Source: Brienomyrus brachyistius (Eukaryota > Chordata > Actinopteri > Osteoglossiformes > Mormyridae). From it: a stretch of 64,000 nt of DNA. The position numbers and the translations under genes were made by a program. Shown one piece after another: positions 11,555-24,200 of the stretch (positions within the stretch are counted from its first letter, which is position 1; each line of letters begins with the position of its first letter). The stretch covers positions 38,308,776 to 38,372,775 of the forward strand of contig NC_064536.1 in assembly GCF_023856365.1 (NCBI RefSeq). Direction: 5' to 3'. Below the pieces are notes generated by a model. That model searched no databases and had not been told where the DNA came from. It saw only the letters and a list, made by a program, of their open reading frames with translations.

Positions 11555-12715
11555 CGGTGTCCCTCAGGGCTCGGTTCTTGGCCCTCTCCTATTCTCCCTC
11601 TACACTAAATCTCTTGGCGAAGTTATATCCTCACATGGCTTCTCCTACCACTGCTATGCCGATGACACTCAACTCATCCTCTCCTTCCCTCCCTCAGACA
11701 CTCATGTCTCCACTAAGATCTCTACATGCTTGGCAGACATCTCATCTTGGATGACCACTCACCAGCTAAAACTCAACACTAGTAAAACTGAGTTGCTTTA
11801 CATCCCGGCTGACTCATCCCCCCTCCAGGACCTTGCGATCTCCTTTGACAACTCCCTGATCCGTCCTTCGGTTTCTGCTAGAAACCTTGGAGTTACCATA
11901 GATGATCGGTTGTCATTTTCCTCACATATCGCCAGTCTTTCTCGCTCTTGTCGGTTTCTCCTCTTTAACATCAGGAGGATACGTCCATTTCTTTCCACCC
12001 AGGCTACCCAGATACTCGTCCAGTCCCTCGTCATCTCATGCCTTGACTACTGCAACTCGCTTCTAGCGGGTTTACCACTGAGCGCCATCCGTCCCCTCCA
12101 ACTGATTCAGAATGCAGCTGCTCGTCTTGTTTTCATCCTTCCCAAGTTCTCCCACACCACTCCTTTGCTGCGCTCCCTCCACTGGCTTCCTGTAGCTGCA
12201 CGCATCAGATTCAAAACACTGATGCTCGCATACAAAGCCAAAAATTCTCTGGCACCATCCTACCTAAAGGACCTCATCACACCCCGCTCTGCACCACGAT
12301 CTCTCCGATCCTCCAGCACTGCTCGACTGGTCCCACCTCCCCTCATGGCACAAGGAAGACACGCATCTCGGCTCTTCTCTGTCCTGGCACCTAATTGATG
12401 GAATGAACTCCCCCTAGATGTCCGAACAGCTGAATCCTTGAATGTCTTCAAGCGACGACTCAAAACTTTTCTTTTTCAGAAATACCTGACGTAGAACTTC
12501 TATATTCTTACTCGACTCTTTTTCTGGTGTGTGTTTTAAAAAAATTAAATAAAATTAAAATTCTGCACTACTCAATGGCGTTCTCAGAGATAGTATTCGT
12601 AGCTGGGGTCCTTATTGAGCTAGCATCGGAAATTCATTGCAGAGTCTCAAAGCACTTATGTAAGTCGCTCTGGCTAAGGGCGTCTGCCAAATCCTGTAAA
12701 TGTAAATGTAAATAT
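11549..12715 (+). mobile_element. L2-type LINE, 5'-truncated
   Basis: One long open frame (to a TGA at 12,396-12,398) encodes the second half of a non-LTR reverse transcriptase. It has [17 protein letters not shown], the catalytic YADDTQL, then [11 protein letters not shown] and the C-terminal [12 protein letters not shown] region. The frame continues past the stop as WNELPLDVRTAESLNVFKRR. The 3' end has the L2 signature GTCGCTCTGGCTAAGGGCGT followed by short TAAATG repeats. It inserted into piggyBac coding sequence. It reads through with one stop, so it is younger than its host element. Confidence 0.9.
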
Positions 12716-12799
12716 ACTGCATGGACAATGAACCTTGGTCGAGAACAGCTGTACATCTATGTTCATGTGTTCTCCTGGAGTGAAACTTTCAGCACAGTT

Positions 12800-13248
12800 C
12801 TTGGTGAAGGCTGGCAGAGAACGTGGTCATGAGTCTGATGGAGTCATTTCTGGATGACGGGAGAAATGTCACAATGGACAATTTCTTCACCTCACTGTCA
12901 CTGTCACACAGACTGCTTCACTTTACTGGGCATGGTGAATAACGTTTGCCGTGAACTTCCTCCATTGGCAAAGGACACTGCACAGGGAGAGGAATTCTCC
13001 ACGTCAGTGTTTAGAATGGCGCGCATGTATTCAGTACGAGCAGCAACAAGCAAGTGGCCAGTAGCTGTGTTTTACAACATGCTGGACTTGGTGGCGGTGA
13101 ATGCCTACGTTCTGTACAAAGCATCTACAGGGTGGAAAGGAAAAAGAAGATTGTTTCCGATTCTTCTAGCCAAGGAACTCCATTGCCAAATACAGGGATG
13201 ATGGTCACTGGGTTTTCAAACGCTGCAAACACAGACTTTGAAAGATAG
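12800..13248 (+). pseudogene. piggyBac transposase, right arm, broken
   Basis: The plus strand encodes MESFLDDGRNVTMDNFF and, after frame breaks, RMARMYSVRAATSKWPVAV, FYNMLDLVAV and further C-terminal sequence. These are the same segments found on the minus strand at 10,500-11,350. The region between residues matching the catalytic core and the C-terminus has small deletions. It is a second, diverged copy of the same gene in opposite orientation. Confidence 0.8.
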
Positions 13249-13249
13249 A

Positions 13250-13929
13250 CAGACTGTGTGGGACAGTAACCACTGAGACAAAAGGCAGAAAGATGACGAA
13301 GAGATGAACCTGGAACTGAGGCACGGATACATCAATTTTTACATGAACAGCCAAACATGCAAAGCTGGAGAGATCACACAAAAACAAAATTCACTTTTGG
13401 TGTTATAATTCAGTGATGGCCAATGAAAATGAAATGACATTTTATTCTGTATGTGTATGAGCATGTCAAAAACCATGGACCATGACTTCACTCAGCTTAT
13501 GACATTTATATACAAACATGCATTGGAGACTGAAGTGTTAGCATGTTTTCATTTTATTCATTTCATTCTATTAGCAACTTTTCATTCTATTTTCACTCAA
13601 TTTGTTTTATAAATAACACAGACTTGTGTTTCCATATATTTTGTGAATGTGCGTCTTTCATATTTGCAGGTCAGTCAGCGTGTGGGATATTTGGTATAGA
13701 TATGGCAGACTTTTGTGAAGGTTTCCATGTCACACACAGAGGTTTAGCCTGCCTTGGATTTGAGCTACTCTGAGTAAAAAATGCAAATGCGCCAGGCCTC
13801 ACAGGTAATGGGTGTGTTTGCACAACAAAAGCAGGAGGAGGATGGGGCTGAAGACCTGCGAAAATCACAGCAGGGGTGACAAACACCTTGGGACTCTCAG
13901 CAGAGAATAAAAACTCGGTAAATCTAGTG
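13250..13929 (+). repeat. right subterminal arm of the piggyBac unit
   Basis: From about 13,600 this is the inverted counterpart of 10,164-10,480, sharing words such as TTGTGCAAACACACCCATTA in reverse complement. It is diverged but alignable by eye. The stretch 13,250-13,600 has no gene. Confidence 0.7.
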
Positions 13930-13933
13930 TTAA

Positions 13934-14560
13934 AAACGGCATAATACATAATAAGGACTGAAAGAAAGGCCTGAGGATAGACCCTCTGTATGCAGCACAG
14001 TCTCACCAAGTAACTAAAAATATGTCAGCTGCTTTATGCTCATGCACAAGAGAAATATGCAGGGCTGCCAACTCTAACGTATGTGGCGTGACACACGCTC
14101 TCTGACTCTCACACTCATGTAAGAGATCTTAAGACAATTCTATATTATTCCATTATGAACCTAAAATTTGCAACATCAAAAGTGCTGTGGTAGTTTCAAA
14201 CAATCCTGACTATTTACAACTAATGAAGCTGTTACATGCATGTGAATGCCTGTGCAGAATACCATGTGAGCTAAAATGATACTTTGTAAAGACCAACTAT
14301 CAGTTATTTTATGTTGCTAAAATAAGATTCCAGATATTCCTAAAATATCTGTTCCTGTAAACAACAGAACAAAGACAACATCAACAATGTTTTCCTTTTA
14401 ACTGATAAGAAATACACAGAAAATGCATCAGTGGACAAACACACATCGTAAAGATTATAACCTCTGACAGTATGTACTGGCCCTCACTGTTTTCTGCAGT
14501 GTCTCTCCCTCTCAGCTCTTCATTTCACACTTTATTTTTGAATCTGCAGAAAATAGCTGT
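13934..14560 (+). repeat. upstream block shared by cluster copies
   Basis: This is the continuation of the TTAA target block, related to 6,120-6,600 and 51,040-51,530. It lies 0.6-1.2 kb upstream of the gene 2 first exon. No exon is recognised. Confidence 0.5.
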
Positions 14561-14624
14561 GAGTCACATGAATGACACAGGAAACCAAGCAAACTGACTT
14601 AAATTTTTTAAATATTCCCCCTGC

Positions 14625-14895
14625 ACTTGCATGTTCTCCCCATGTCGGTGTGGGGTTTTCTCTGGGTTCTCCTGTTTCACCCCACAGTCCAAAAACATGC
14701 TGAGGTGAGTTGGAGTTACCATATTGTCTGTAGGTGTGCATGTGTGTGAATGGTGTGTTTGCCCTGCAATGGGTTGGTGCCCCATCCTGGGTTATTCCCT
14801 GCCTTATGGCCATAGCTTCCCAGATAGGCTGTGGACCCTCATGACCCTGCACAGGACAAGTGGGTATAGAAGATGGATGCATGGATGGATGGTTG
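14625..14895 (+). repeat. SINE-like repeat with ATGG tail
   Basis: This has the family words CAGTCCAAAAACATGCTGAG and CCATCCTGGGTTATTCCCTG, ending in GGATGGATGG. Open frames on the minus strand here are repeat-derived. Confidence 0.7.
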
Positions 14896-15054
14896 AATAA
14901 TATTAATGGTTATTAGCTGGATACTGTCATTCATGAGGTCTTCTTTACTCCTGCTGAAATTTTTATTTTATTACCGAAGGAGTCTATGCATTGATAGTTT
15001 ATGTTCTTGAGTAACAGAAATGTTATGACTTGATGAAGCTCTAGAGATGATTTT

Positions 15055-15197
15055 ATCACTTCCTGTTTTAAGTGTCCACTCCCCCTTCACTCTGCCTGCT
15101 GTGTGTGAGAATAGAAACGACAGAGACAGGGAAGGTACAGAGGATGAGGAAGTGAGTGTCAGTCTCCACAGATCTGGGCTCAGTGACACACACACAT
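15055..15197 (+). promoter_or_regulatory. gene 2 5' region with ETS-type sites
   Basis: CACTTCCTG at about 15,057 (GGAA on the minus strand) and AGGAAGTGAG at about 15,148 fit the ETS/PU.1 core. The second is inside the block shared with genes 3 and the relic first exons. ETS factors drive many myeloid receptor genes. That they act here is inference. No clear TATA box is seen. Confidence 0.4.
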
Positions 15198-15243
15198 ATG
15201 GATCCTCTGATGGTCCTGTTTCTTCTCATTGCTGGGCTCACAG
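15198..15243 (+). CDS. gene 2 exon 1, signal peptide
   Basis: ATG starts MDPLMVLFLLIAGLT, a short hydrophobic leader, and the exon ends in phase 1 before GTGAGT. The identical layout at 52,349 supports this start. Confidence 0.8.
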
Positions 15244-18200
15244 GTGAGTGTCACTCATTACAGTGGTACTGAGTAGAGATCTCTCTCCTGCTCTTCCACA
15301 CACTGTCAGCTGCAGTTTGGAGATCATGATAGAGATCTGCTGCTAGTTACAATAATGTGGTCCTGGATATTTTGAATACTTTTTGATGTTTAACAAATGA
15401 CACATTCTTGCATACAGGGGAAGCCACTTATAGTGATCACGGTACTATGGAGCAAATGCTTGGGACAGAGCCATTCCTGTGCAAATACTGTTTAGATAAT
15501 TCAGTTATAGTAATAAAGCAGTCCGCTAACACTGATCATTTTGGGTCTTTTTCGACATGACGACCTATAGAAAAAATGAAAACTGAGGTAGTAATTCTTT
15601 TTTTATATATAATGTAATTTCACTTTGATCGTCCTGTAACTTTGCCTTGCGGTAACCTGCCTGCTTCTGGCTAGTTACCTAAGGCTAATGCTGCGTGCAC
15701 AGAAAACATGAAAATGTGCTGTGAAAATACAAATGTAGTGAACTGAATATTTATGTACAGTACTGTACTGTATTATAGCGTATTTGAATTATGCACAGTT
15801 CAGTAATTTAATTTGTACAGTACTGTAATTTGAAAAGCGTTTGAAACAGCTGTACTGTGTTTTGACATCGTCAATAAAATTCAGTGAATAGTTACGCTGT
15901 GCAGTTTATTACCTTATATTCATGTAAAAATATACAAACCTCAATTAGATATTAATCTGCCTGAGGCATAAAGAAGAAGAAAAAAATTGGTTATACTGAT
16001 CATCGACTTATAGTGATAAATTTTGCCCAGACAGACGTGATATAAACAGTTTCCACTGTAATTTCAAAAGAGAAACATATACCTCATGAATTTCTAATTT
16101 CGTTTTTTTAAAAAACAGATTTCATTTGTTTTTTAAAGTGCTTGCAAACTATTTCAGGAACAGTGATATTTAAGACATGACCAATCTATCGTGAATCAGA
16201 TTATTGATATTATAAGTATAATATCTAAATATACTGTGTGATGATGTCATCTCTCCCTTTTAGTGATCAATCAGTAAAAAGACACTGTTACTGCAGATAA
16301 GATGCCCTCGTCTCTTGTACCCTGTGATTTTCTGTTAGGCTGACTGGGGTCATTTCAGCAGTACAGGTGGTTATGTGAGCAGACGGCCGAGATGCCATCT
16401 GTCATTTCTGTGTGTACAGTCAGTGGGGTCTAAACACCCAGCTTCATGTGCTACTGGAGCAGGTCTGTGTTTATCAGGGCTCAAGATCAACCTCAGGGAT
16501 CGAGATTAGACCTGGTTGTCTTTCACTCTACAGTGGGTTTGGAGAGCTAGTTAACCTCTAGCTGGTAGAGACTAGGGGCAGTGTGGGGGCCTCACACCCC
16601 CAAGCTTGTGGTTTTGATATCCGGCCCAGCTCTCGTGGGCAGTTTGCATGTTCTTCCTGTATCTATGCTGGTTTCCTCTCAGTTCTCCGGTTTCTTCCCA
16701 CAGTCCAAAGACACATGGTTCAGGTGAATTGGTGCTTCTAAAAGTGCCCATAGTGACTGTGTGTGAGTGTTTGCCCTGTGACAGACTGGCATCCTGTCCT
16801 GGGTGTTCCCCTGCCTTGTGCTCTGTGCTGCCTCAGATCAGCTCCACACTCGCTGTACTGTAATGACCCTGTACTGGATAAGCATGTGGAAGATGGATGG
16901 CTGAACTAAAATACATTTAAATACTTTCTGTATCTCATTCTTAAGTCAAATACCACAGAATTAAGTTTACAAATGAAGCCTTAGTGTCACAGGGGTGTGG
17001 TCGTCCCACACCGTGACAAGCCCATTCATTCACCTCATCTAGGCCTTTTACTAGGGATTTAAGGTCCTGGTTTTCCTCTCAGACCCTAGAACACACTCCC
17101 AGACTCAGATTCCCGATCCCACATCCCGCTGTAGCCCTTCCCAAGATCCGACACCTGTTTTGTTTTCCTGTGTCTCTCCCTTGTTCTTGTGACAAAATGA
17201 CAGTCTTTGTCTTTTAAACATCCCCGTGGTTCTAATAAACGAATGTGACCCTAATCCAAGCATTATACAAACATTATACAGTTACTTAGAGATACTGTGA
17301 TGTGGAAAATGTGAATTCAGTTGGTTGTTCTCCCTGCAGGTGCTGACAGTGTGTCCACAGTTGGATGGGTGACTGTATTGAGAGGAGGATCTGTCACCAT
17401 CCCATGTTTCTATGATGACAGATATAAGGCACATGTGAAATCCTGGTGTAAAGGGAGTTATTGGAAGTCATGTACTCCCATAGTACACACTGACTCTCGA
17501 CAGGAGGGTAACGTGTCAATCAGAGATGATCCTGACCAGCGAGTCTTCACTGTGACCATGAACAATCTGACAGCTGGGGACTCTGGTTGGTACTCATGCT
17601 TTGTAAATATCAGTGGAGCTTCAGATGTTGGAGATCGGGTTTACCTGTCAGTCACTGAAGGTAAGATGTCTGTACAAAATATCTGATCAGACCCTTTTCG
17701 TACATATATTTCTATATAAGTATGAATGCAAATGTTCATTGTTTGAGCTGAAAATGACTGTAAAGTATTTATTTGTAAATAAGGATGGAATTAAAATAAA
17801 TACAAGGAATGAATCAGCCAATGTTAAGCTGCATTTTTGTACATTAGGGTCCAAATATGCACATTTATCATTTATGTGATAAATACAATCAGAGAGAAGT
17901 AACAGTATCAGTTTAAATGGGCTACATCAGGGGTCCTGCAACTTTCAGGGGGAAATTTGGGGTTTGGTGGCAGGATTGACTCTCCAGCCACCGGAGAAAA
18001 CTTCACACTGTTCCATTCCATCCGAACTAGTGTGGGGCTGAGGTATCACCTGCCGCACGGCTGCTCTCAGGTTCTCATCCCTGAGGAGGGTCATTGTGTG
18101 GTGGGTGTGGCAACGCGCTGTATCAGGACACACTTCTTACCTCCCTTCAGGGCTGTAAATTTATATCCATCAATACATCCATCCATCAATCCATACATCC

Positions 18201-21200
18201 ATGCAAGGAACAACCTAGGATGGGACACCAACCTGTCGCAGGGCATGCACACACAGACACACACAGATACACACACACACACAGACCTGTACTTATATCT
18301 TCGTGGGGAGTCTCCATTCATTTCTATGGGCACAACCCTAATCCCGACAATGACACCCTTAACCCCTACCAAGCCCTAACCTTAACCATAAGTATTCAAG
18401 CAAAATACAAGACTCTTGGCATTTTTAGTTTTTTTATTGCAGTCACATATTTTTAGAGAACTGAATTTCTCCTTATGGGAACTAAAAAAATGGTCCCTAC
18501 AACGTCAAAATAACAGGTTTTTATCACATTGTGGGGACATTTGGTCCCCACAATGTAATGTCTATCTGACCTTTACAAATACTCACATACAGCCATTGCG
18601 CAGTGGGGAGCCAGCACAGTGAGGAATCCCTGGAGGAAACCCCACGATGACATGGGGGGAGCATGCAAACTCCACAGACACAGAGCCATAGCAGAGAGTC
18701 AGACTCTGGTTGCAGATGTGTGAGGCAACAGCACTAAGCACTACATCACCGTGCCATTAGCAAAGCAGATTTTAATATTCTTTGTTTAATATTCTACCTC
18801 TTTATTAATTTGTGTATAAATGGTGTAATAGGGAGAGAGAGTTAATCAGCCTGGTAATTTTCATATTGTCCCTGCAGGTGTGTCCACACTGAGACGAGTG
18901 TCTGTACAGAGAGGAGGATCTGTCACCATCCCATGTTTATATGGTGACAGATATAATACTCATGTGAAAAACTGGTGCAGAGGGTTTAATGTAAGTTCAT
19001 GTACTCTCATAGTACTGACTTTCCACAGGAGGGTAAAGTGTCAGTCAGAGATGATCCTGACCAGCGAATCTTCACTGTGACCATCAACAATCTGACAGCT
19101 GAGGACTCTGATAGGTACTGGTGTGGTGTGAAGCGTAGTGGAGCCTCAGATGTTGGAGATCGGGTTAACCTGTCAGTCACTGATGGTAAGATGTCTGTAC
19201 TGCAGACTGTAGCCAATGAAATGCACAGTATGTAACATGTCATTTAGCCAGAAAGGAAGGACGTTAACAGAAATATTAAAGGAAAAGATGCTTTAATATT
19301 ATAAAAATCTGCATTTTATTTTCATTCAATGTGATAAACGAGACTTGGAAGAAGTAACAAGTGACAGTTTAAATGGGCGACTTCATGAGGTTAAATATGA
19401 TAAGTAATATGTTAAGAAATGTCAGTTTATTTGACAAACATTTACATATGCATGTTGTAATGGGCTGATATTCATAAACATTTCAATGCTATGCAAATCT
19501 TTGAGTGTTTTATCTGTGTGTTCAGGTCCTCCAGGGCTGTCAGTAGACAAACAGGAGGTGATGCGTGTGGAAGGAGGCAGTGTCAGTGTTCAGTGTCGCT
19601 ATGGAAACAACAACAAACCAAAGACGTGGTGTAAGATTGGGGGCTCCTGTGCATCAGAGAAATCTGGGGGTTTGGATGGGAGGCCTGTCCTGATCAGGGA
19701 TGACACAGAAAATAAAGTCTTCAGTGTGACAATGAGTGGGCTGGAGAGGAAGGACACTGGCTGGTATTGGTGTGCTGCTGGAAACCTGCAGATTCCAGTT
19801 CATATAACTGTTAAACGTAAGTAATTTAAATCTGCCTGTGAATTATTTATGCTTGAATATAAATAGATACATACTAATCAACCCAGCAGTTTCACTCACG
19901 AAGGGGTTTGTGCTTCTTTGTGGGGATAATCCCCTATTTATCAGCTGTTGTGAAACAGAGTTATTTATTGGGATTATTGTTTCAATGCTAGTGGCACGGT
20001 GGTCCAGTAGGCGGCGCTGTTGCTTCATGCCTCCATGTTTACGGGTTTGAATCTGGCTTCTGCTCTGTGTGTGTGGAGTTTGCATGTTCTCCACATGCTG
20101 TGTGGGTTTCCTCCAACAATCCAAAAACACGCAGTCAGGCTAATTGGTGTTTGTAACAGAGAGTGTGCTTAATAGTAAATAAATGCTGCTTAATAGTTCC
20201 TACAGTATCTAGGGCTGCTGCCCCAGAGACAGTTGCTAGTCCATATAATTCTAGACAATATAATTTCTCACGGGTGGCATGGTGGTGCAGTGGTTAGCAC
20301 TGTTGCCGCACAACAGTGCCCATTGTTTCCGGGATAGGCTCCGGACCCCCCGCAACCCAGTAGGATAAGCTGTTTAGAAAATGGATGGATGGATGTTAGA
20401 CTAATACCTTAGTTATTGTTATAATTTAAGGGATAAAAAACATTTTGTTGTGTTTGTCAATGTGTTATTTCAAGCAAATTCGGTATTTTCTAACAGCAAA
20501 AGCCCTGTCATCATGTTTTAGGTGAGAAATTATCCATCCATCCATCCACTTTCCAAACCACTTATCCTACTGGGTCGCGGGGTGTCTGGAGCCTATCCCG
20601 GAAGCAATGGGCACGAGGCAGGGAACAACCCAGGATGGGGGGCCAGCCCATCGCAGGGCACACTCACACACCATCCACTCACACATGCACACCTACGGGC
20701 AATTTAACAAGTCCAATTAGCCTCAGCATGTCTTTGGACTGTGGGGAGAAACCGGAGTACCCGGAGGAAACCCCACGATGACATGGGGAGAACATACAAA
20801 CTCCACACACATGTAACCCAGGCGGAGACTCGAACTCGGGTCCCAGAGGTGTGAGGCGACAGTGCTAACCACTGCACCACCATGCCACCCCCATTAGTCT
20901 AACAAAGTTTTCAAAATGTTTTTGAAGTACGTAGCTAAATACCGCTCACTATAGTTCTTGTCCGGGACTATGGTGCCATCTCTGAATTAAACAGACTCCT
21001 TGGGGTGCCTTGTTTTATGAAATCTGCTTGAAAACTTTGTCGGTTACCTTCCATATTGGAATGTTGAAGATGTTTTTCATGTATATTGCTAAATACTGCT
21101 CACTAGTTCCATCCATCCATCCATTTTCCAAACCGCTTATCTTACTGGGTCGCAGGGGGTCCGGAGCCTATCCTGGAAACAATGGGCACAAGGCAGTGAA

Positions 21201-24200
21201 CAACCTAGGATGGGGGGCCAGCCCATCGCAGGGCACACTCACACACCATCCACTCACACATGCACACCTACGGGCAATTTAACAAGTCCAATTAGCCTCA
21301 GCATGTCTTTGGACTGTGGGGAGAAACCGGAGTACCCGGAGGAAACCCCACGATGACATGGGGAGAACATACAAACTCCACACACATGTGACCCAGGCGG
21401 AGACTCGAACCCAGGACCCAGAGGTGTGAGGCAACAGTGCTAACCACTGCACCGCCATGCTGCTCCCTCACTAGTTCCTACAGCTATTAAATTAATAATA
21501 AACTGGGAGCATCTTATTTAAAATAAAACTAATAAAATACAGCTAAATTGTTTTATTAATTAAATCTTATTGATTTTAAATTTATACTGATTTGTCATAC
21601 ATCCGTTACGGCACTTTATCCCGCTGATTAAACAATTGTAGTTGGATACTTTACCCAACACCGAGGCCTGCAGCGGGGCGTCCGGGCCTATGCCAGAGCC
21701 CCAGAGCTGTGGTGCTAGAGATCGACTTTTATTTAAATTAGAAATATATTATTTTATACTATTCACAAATAAGACAGATTAATAAATAGAGGTAATGTGC
21801 CTTCTGCCAGGATGGGGCTGCTGGCTGTCAGCTTCTTACACCCAGGACCAGCGGTTAAACGAGATGTTACAGTCACTCTGCAGTCACCCTGCAACAATTT
21901 GTCAACCGGCGGCCATTTTCTTTCATTGACACTTCCTTCTCATGGGCTTATCGCTCACGGCTCCAAAAGCTCTTGCGCTGACGCCCCGTTACCCACTGCC
22001 GCGGACATTAGCTGACCGACATGTCTAGACATGCAATACGCATAAATTCCCCCCCCCCCCCCCCAAAACAGGATGGCTGTGTTTTACCGATATAAAATAG
22101 TGTATTTTGTTTAAAGGATAACCCTTTAACAGTACATAACTACTGCTTTTACCATTTAAAACTGCCAGCCCCTCTTTCCTCTCTAGCTAGAAAAGCTTTA
22201 CGCGTCCGGTGAAATTAAAAGTTTTATTATGCCTTAAAAAATAATTAAAATATTGCATTAATGAATTAATGTAATGTATTTTATTCTTTTAAAGACTATT
22301 GATTCCAATTTGGTGCCATATGCTTGTACTGAAAGATTAATTTACACATCAGCCTTAACTCTTTGTTGTGGTAGTTTTTAACTTCCGAGTCACAAGACAG
22401 AAACAGAACTGATCTTTCAAATCTCTTTACTTTACATTTCAAACATAAACTTACACTCAGTACCTCCATCCTTCTTTCTTCTTTCTTTGTCTACACCCTC
22501 ATCCCATTACGTCAACAAACCCACACAGGATTGTGGGTAATGTAGTGAACACATATATGTAAATACCTTAGGACTACATCGTTAACAAATACATTAAAGC
22601 ACACATTTGAATGACTCAAACATCTCTTTTAACAGAAACATCAGTTCACAGCACTCTTAGAGAGACATCCTATAATACAGCTCTGGTAACCTCATCAGAT
22701 ACAGGTCCTGCTCTGTATAAAATATATCAGTTTCTGATCTTTATGCTACTCCTGGAAGCTGTACTGAGTCCTCAGGATGCAGCAACTTGTAGTTTATGAT
22801 CAGTCTGGAATATGACAAAAATCACAGCATTTTCCACAGTCATACAGCCAGTCACTTGTTATTTATACAAATCCAGACAAATCCATGTAGTTTGCAACAT
22901 AATTCAGGCATTGTTACTAAAAGTGTGCAGACATGTCTGTAGTTGGTTTTTCATTGCAGGAAAGACCAGTGTTACAGTTGTACTCTGTAATATCTGTTCC
23001 AGTGCTGCATCCATCCATTGTGTGAAACTGCTTGTCTAATTCAGGGTCCCTACGGGCACAAGGCAGGAAACGTCCCATGACAGGGTGCCAACCCATTACA
23101 GGACACACTCACACTCCATTCCCTCGTACAAGCACACCTACCGGCAATTTGACAACTCCAATCAGTCTCAGCAGGTTTTTGGACTGTGGGGGGAAACCAG
23201 AGTACCTGGAGGAAACCCCACAATGACACGAGGAGAACATGCAAACTCCACACACACAGAACTCTGACAGAGACTTGAACTCACATCCCGAAGGTGACAT
23301 TGCAAACCACTGCACCACCCTGCTACAATAAATCCATCCATCCATCCATCCATTTTCCAAACCGCTTATCCTACTGGGTCACGGGGGGTCCGGAGCCTAT
23401 CCTGGAAGCAATGGGCACGAGGCAGGGAACAACCCAAGATGGGGGGCCAGCCCATTGCAGGGCACACTCACACACCATTCACTCACACCTACAATAAATA
23501 CATTATAATATTTTCATAAAATAATTAATCTCACCTGTTCACTATCAGTGCCCTGGGATATTAACACTTTGGTCATGACCCTAATTCATTTTTCTCCATC
23601 TAATCATTTTCTCTGTAGAATATCTTTCATAATTTATATTTCAGTTTCAAGACTGACCTTTTCTTAGTCTTTATTGACTAACAGAACACTGCTTTTTATT
23701 AACAATCCTTTCTCCTGTTTCCACTGCTCTCCTTTTCTCTGCACATGATGAAGAAGGAGGGGATAATGAAAAACGGAGGTAAGCATTCAGCAGCATTTAC
23801 AATAGTGTGGGGGTCCAGCTAGCAGCATTTACCTGATCACACAGTGATGGGAAACTGTCATTTTAATTTTAAGAGAAACAAATATTTTTAATTTTATTTT
23901 CTTAATAATAAACTTAAGATCCCATCCCATCCAGGGTGAGCCCTTGCCTTGTGCCCTGTGCTGCTGGGGAATGACTGCAGGCCTGTTTTTACAAAATAGT
24001 GTAACATGTTGTGTGATAATATCTAGCTATTTTTATGTTCTTTGTTAATGTCTCCTGTTCCTCACATGTGTCCTGTGTAATAGTACAGATGTGGCTGTAC
24101 CGTGTTTCTATAAAGCATGTAAGACTTTACTGTTCATATCCACCCTCTTATTCAGCTCTTTGGTCCAGCTGGCTCTGTATGTAGGACTGAGCTTATTGGT

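Larger units (their letters stand above)
10160..13933. mobile_element. inverted-duplicate (fold-back) piggyBac unit with nested L2 LINE
   Basis: TTAA stands at both ends (10,160-10,163 and 13,930-13,933). The left terminus reads TTAACACTAGAACTGCC and the right terminus ends CTAGTGTTAA, which is a piggyBac-type inverted repeat. Both halves carry the C-terminal half of a piggyBac transposase pointing outward (minus on the left, plus on the right), followed by matching subterminal DNA in inverted order. An L2 LINE occupies the centre. The flanks rejoin to match the empty blocks at 1,503 and 6,070. The two arms differ at many positions, so the inversion is not recent. Confidence 0.8.

Noticed and set aside
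17957..18379. Open frame of 140 codons in the gene 2 intron
   Set aside because: It covers a CA microsatellite and repeat debris and lies between two well-supported Ig exons.
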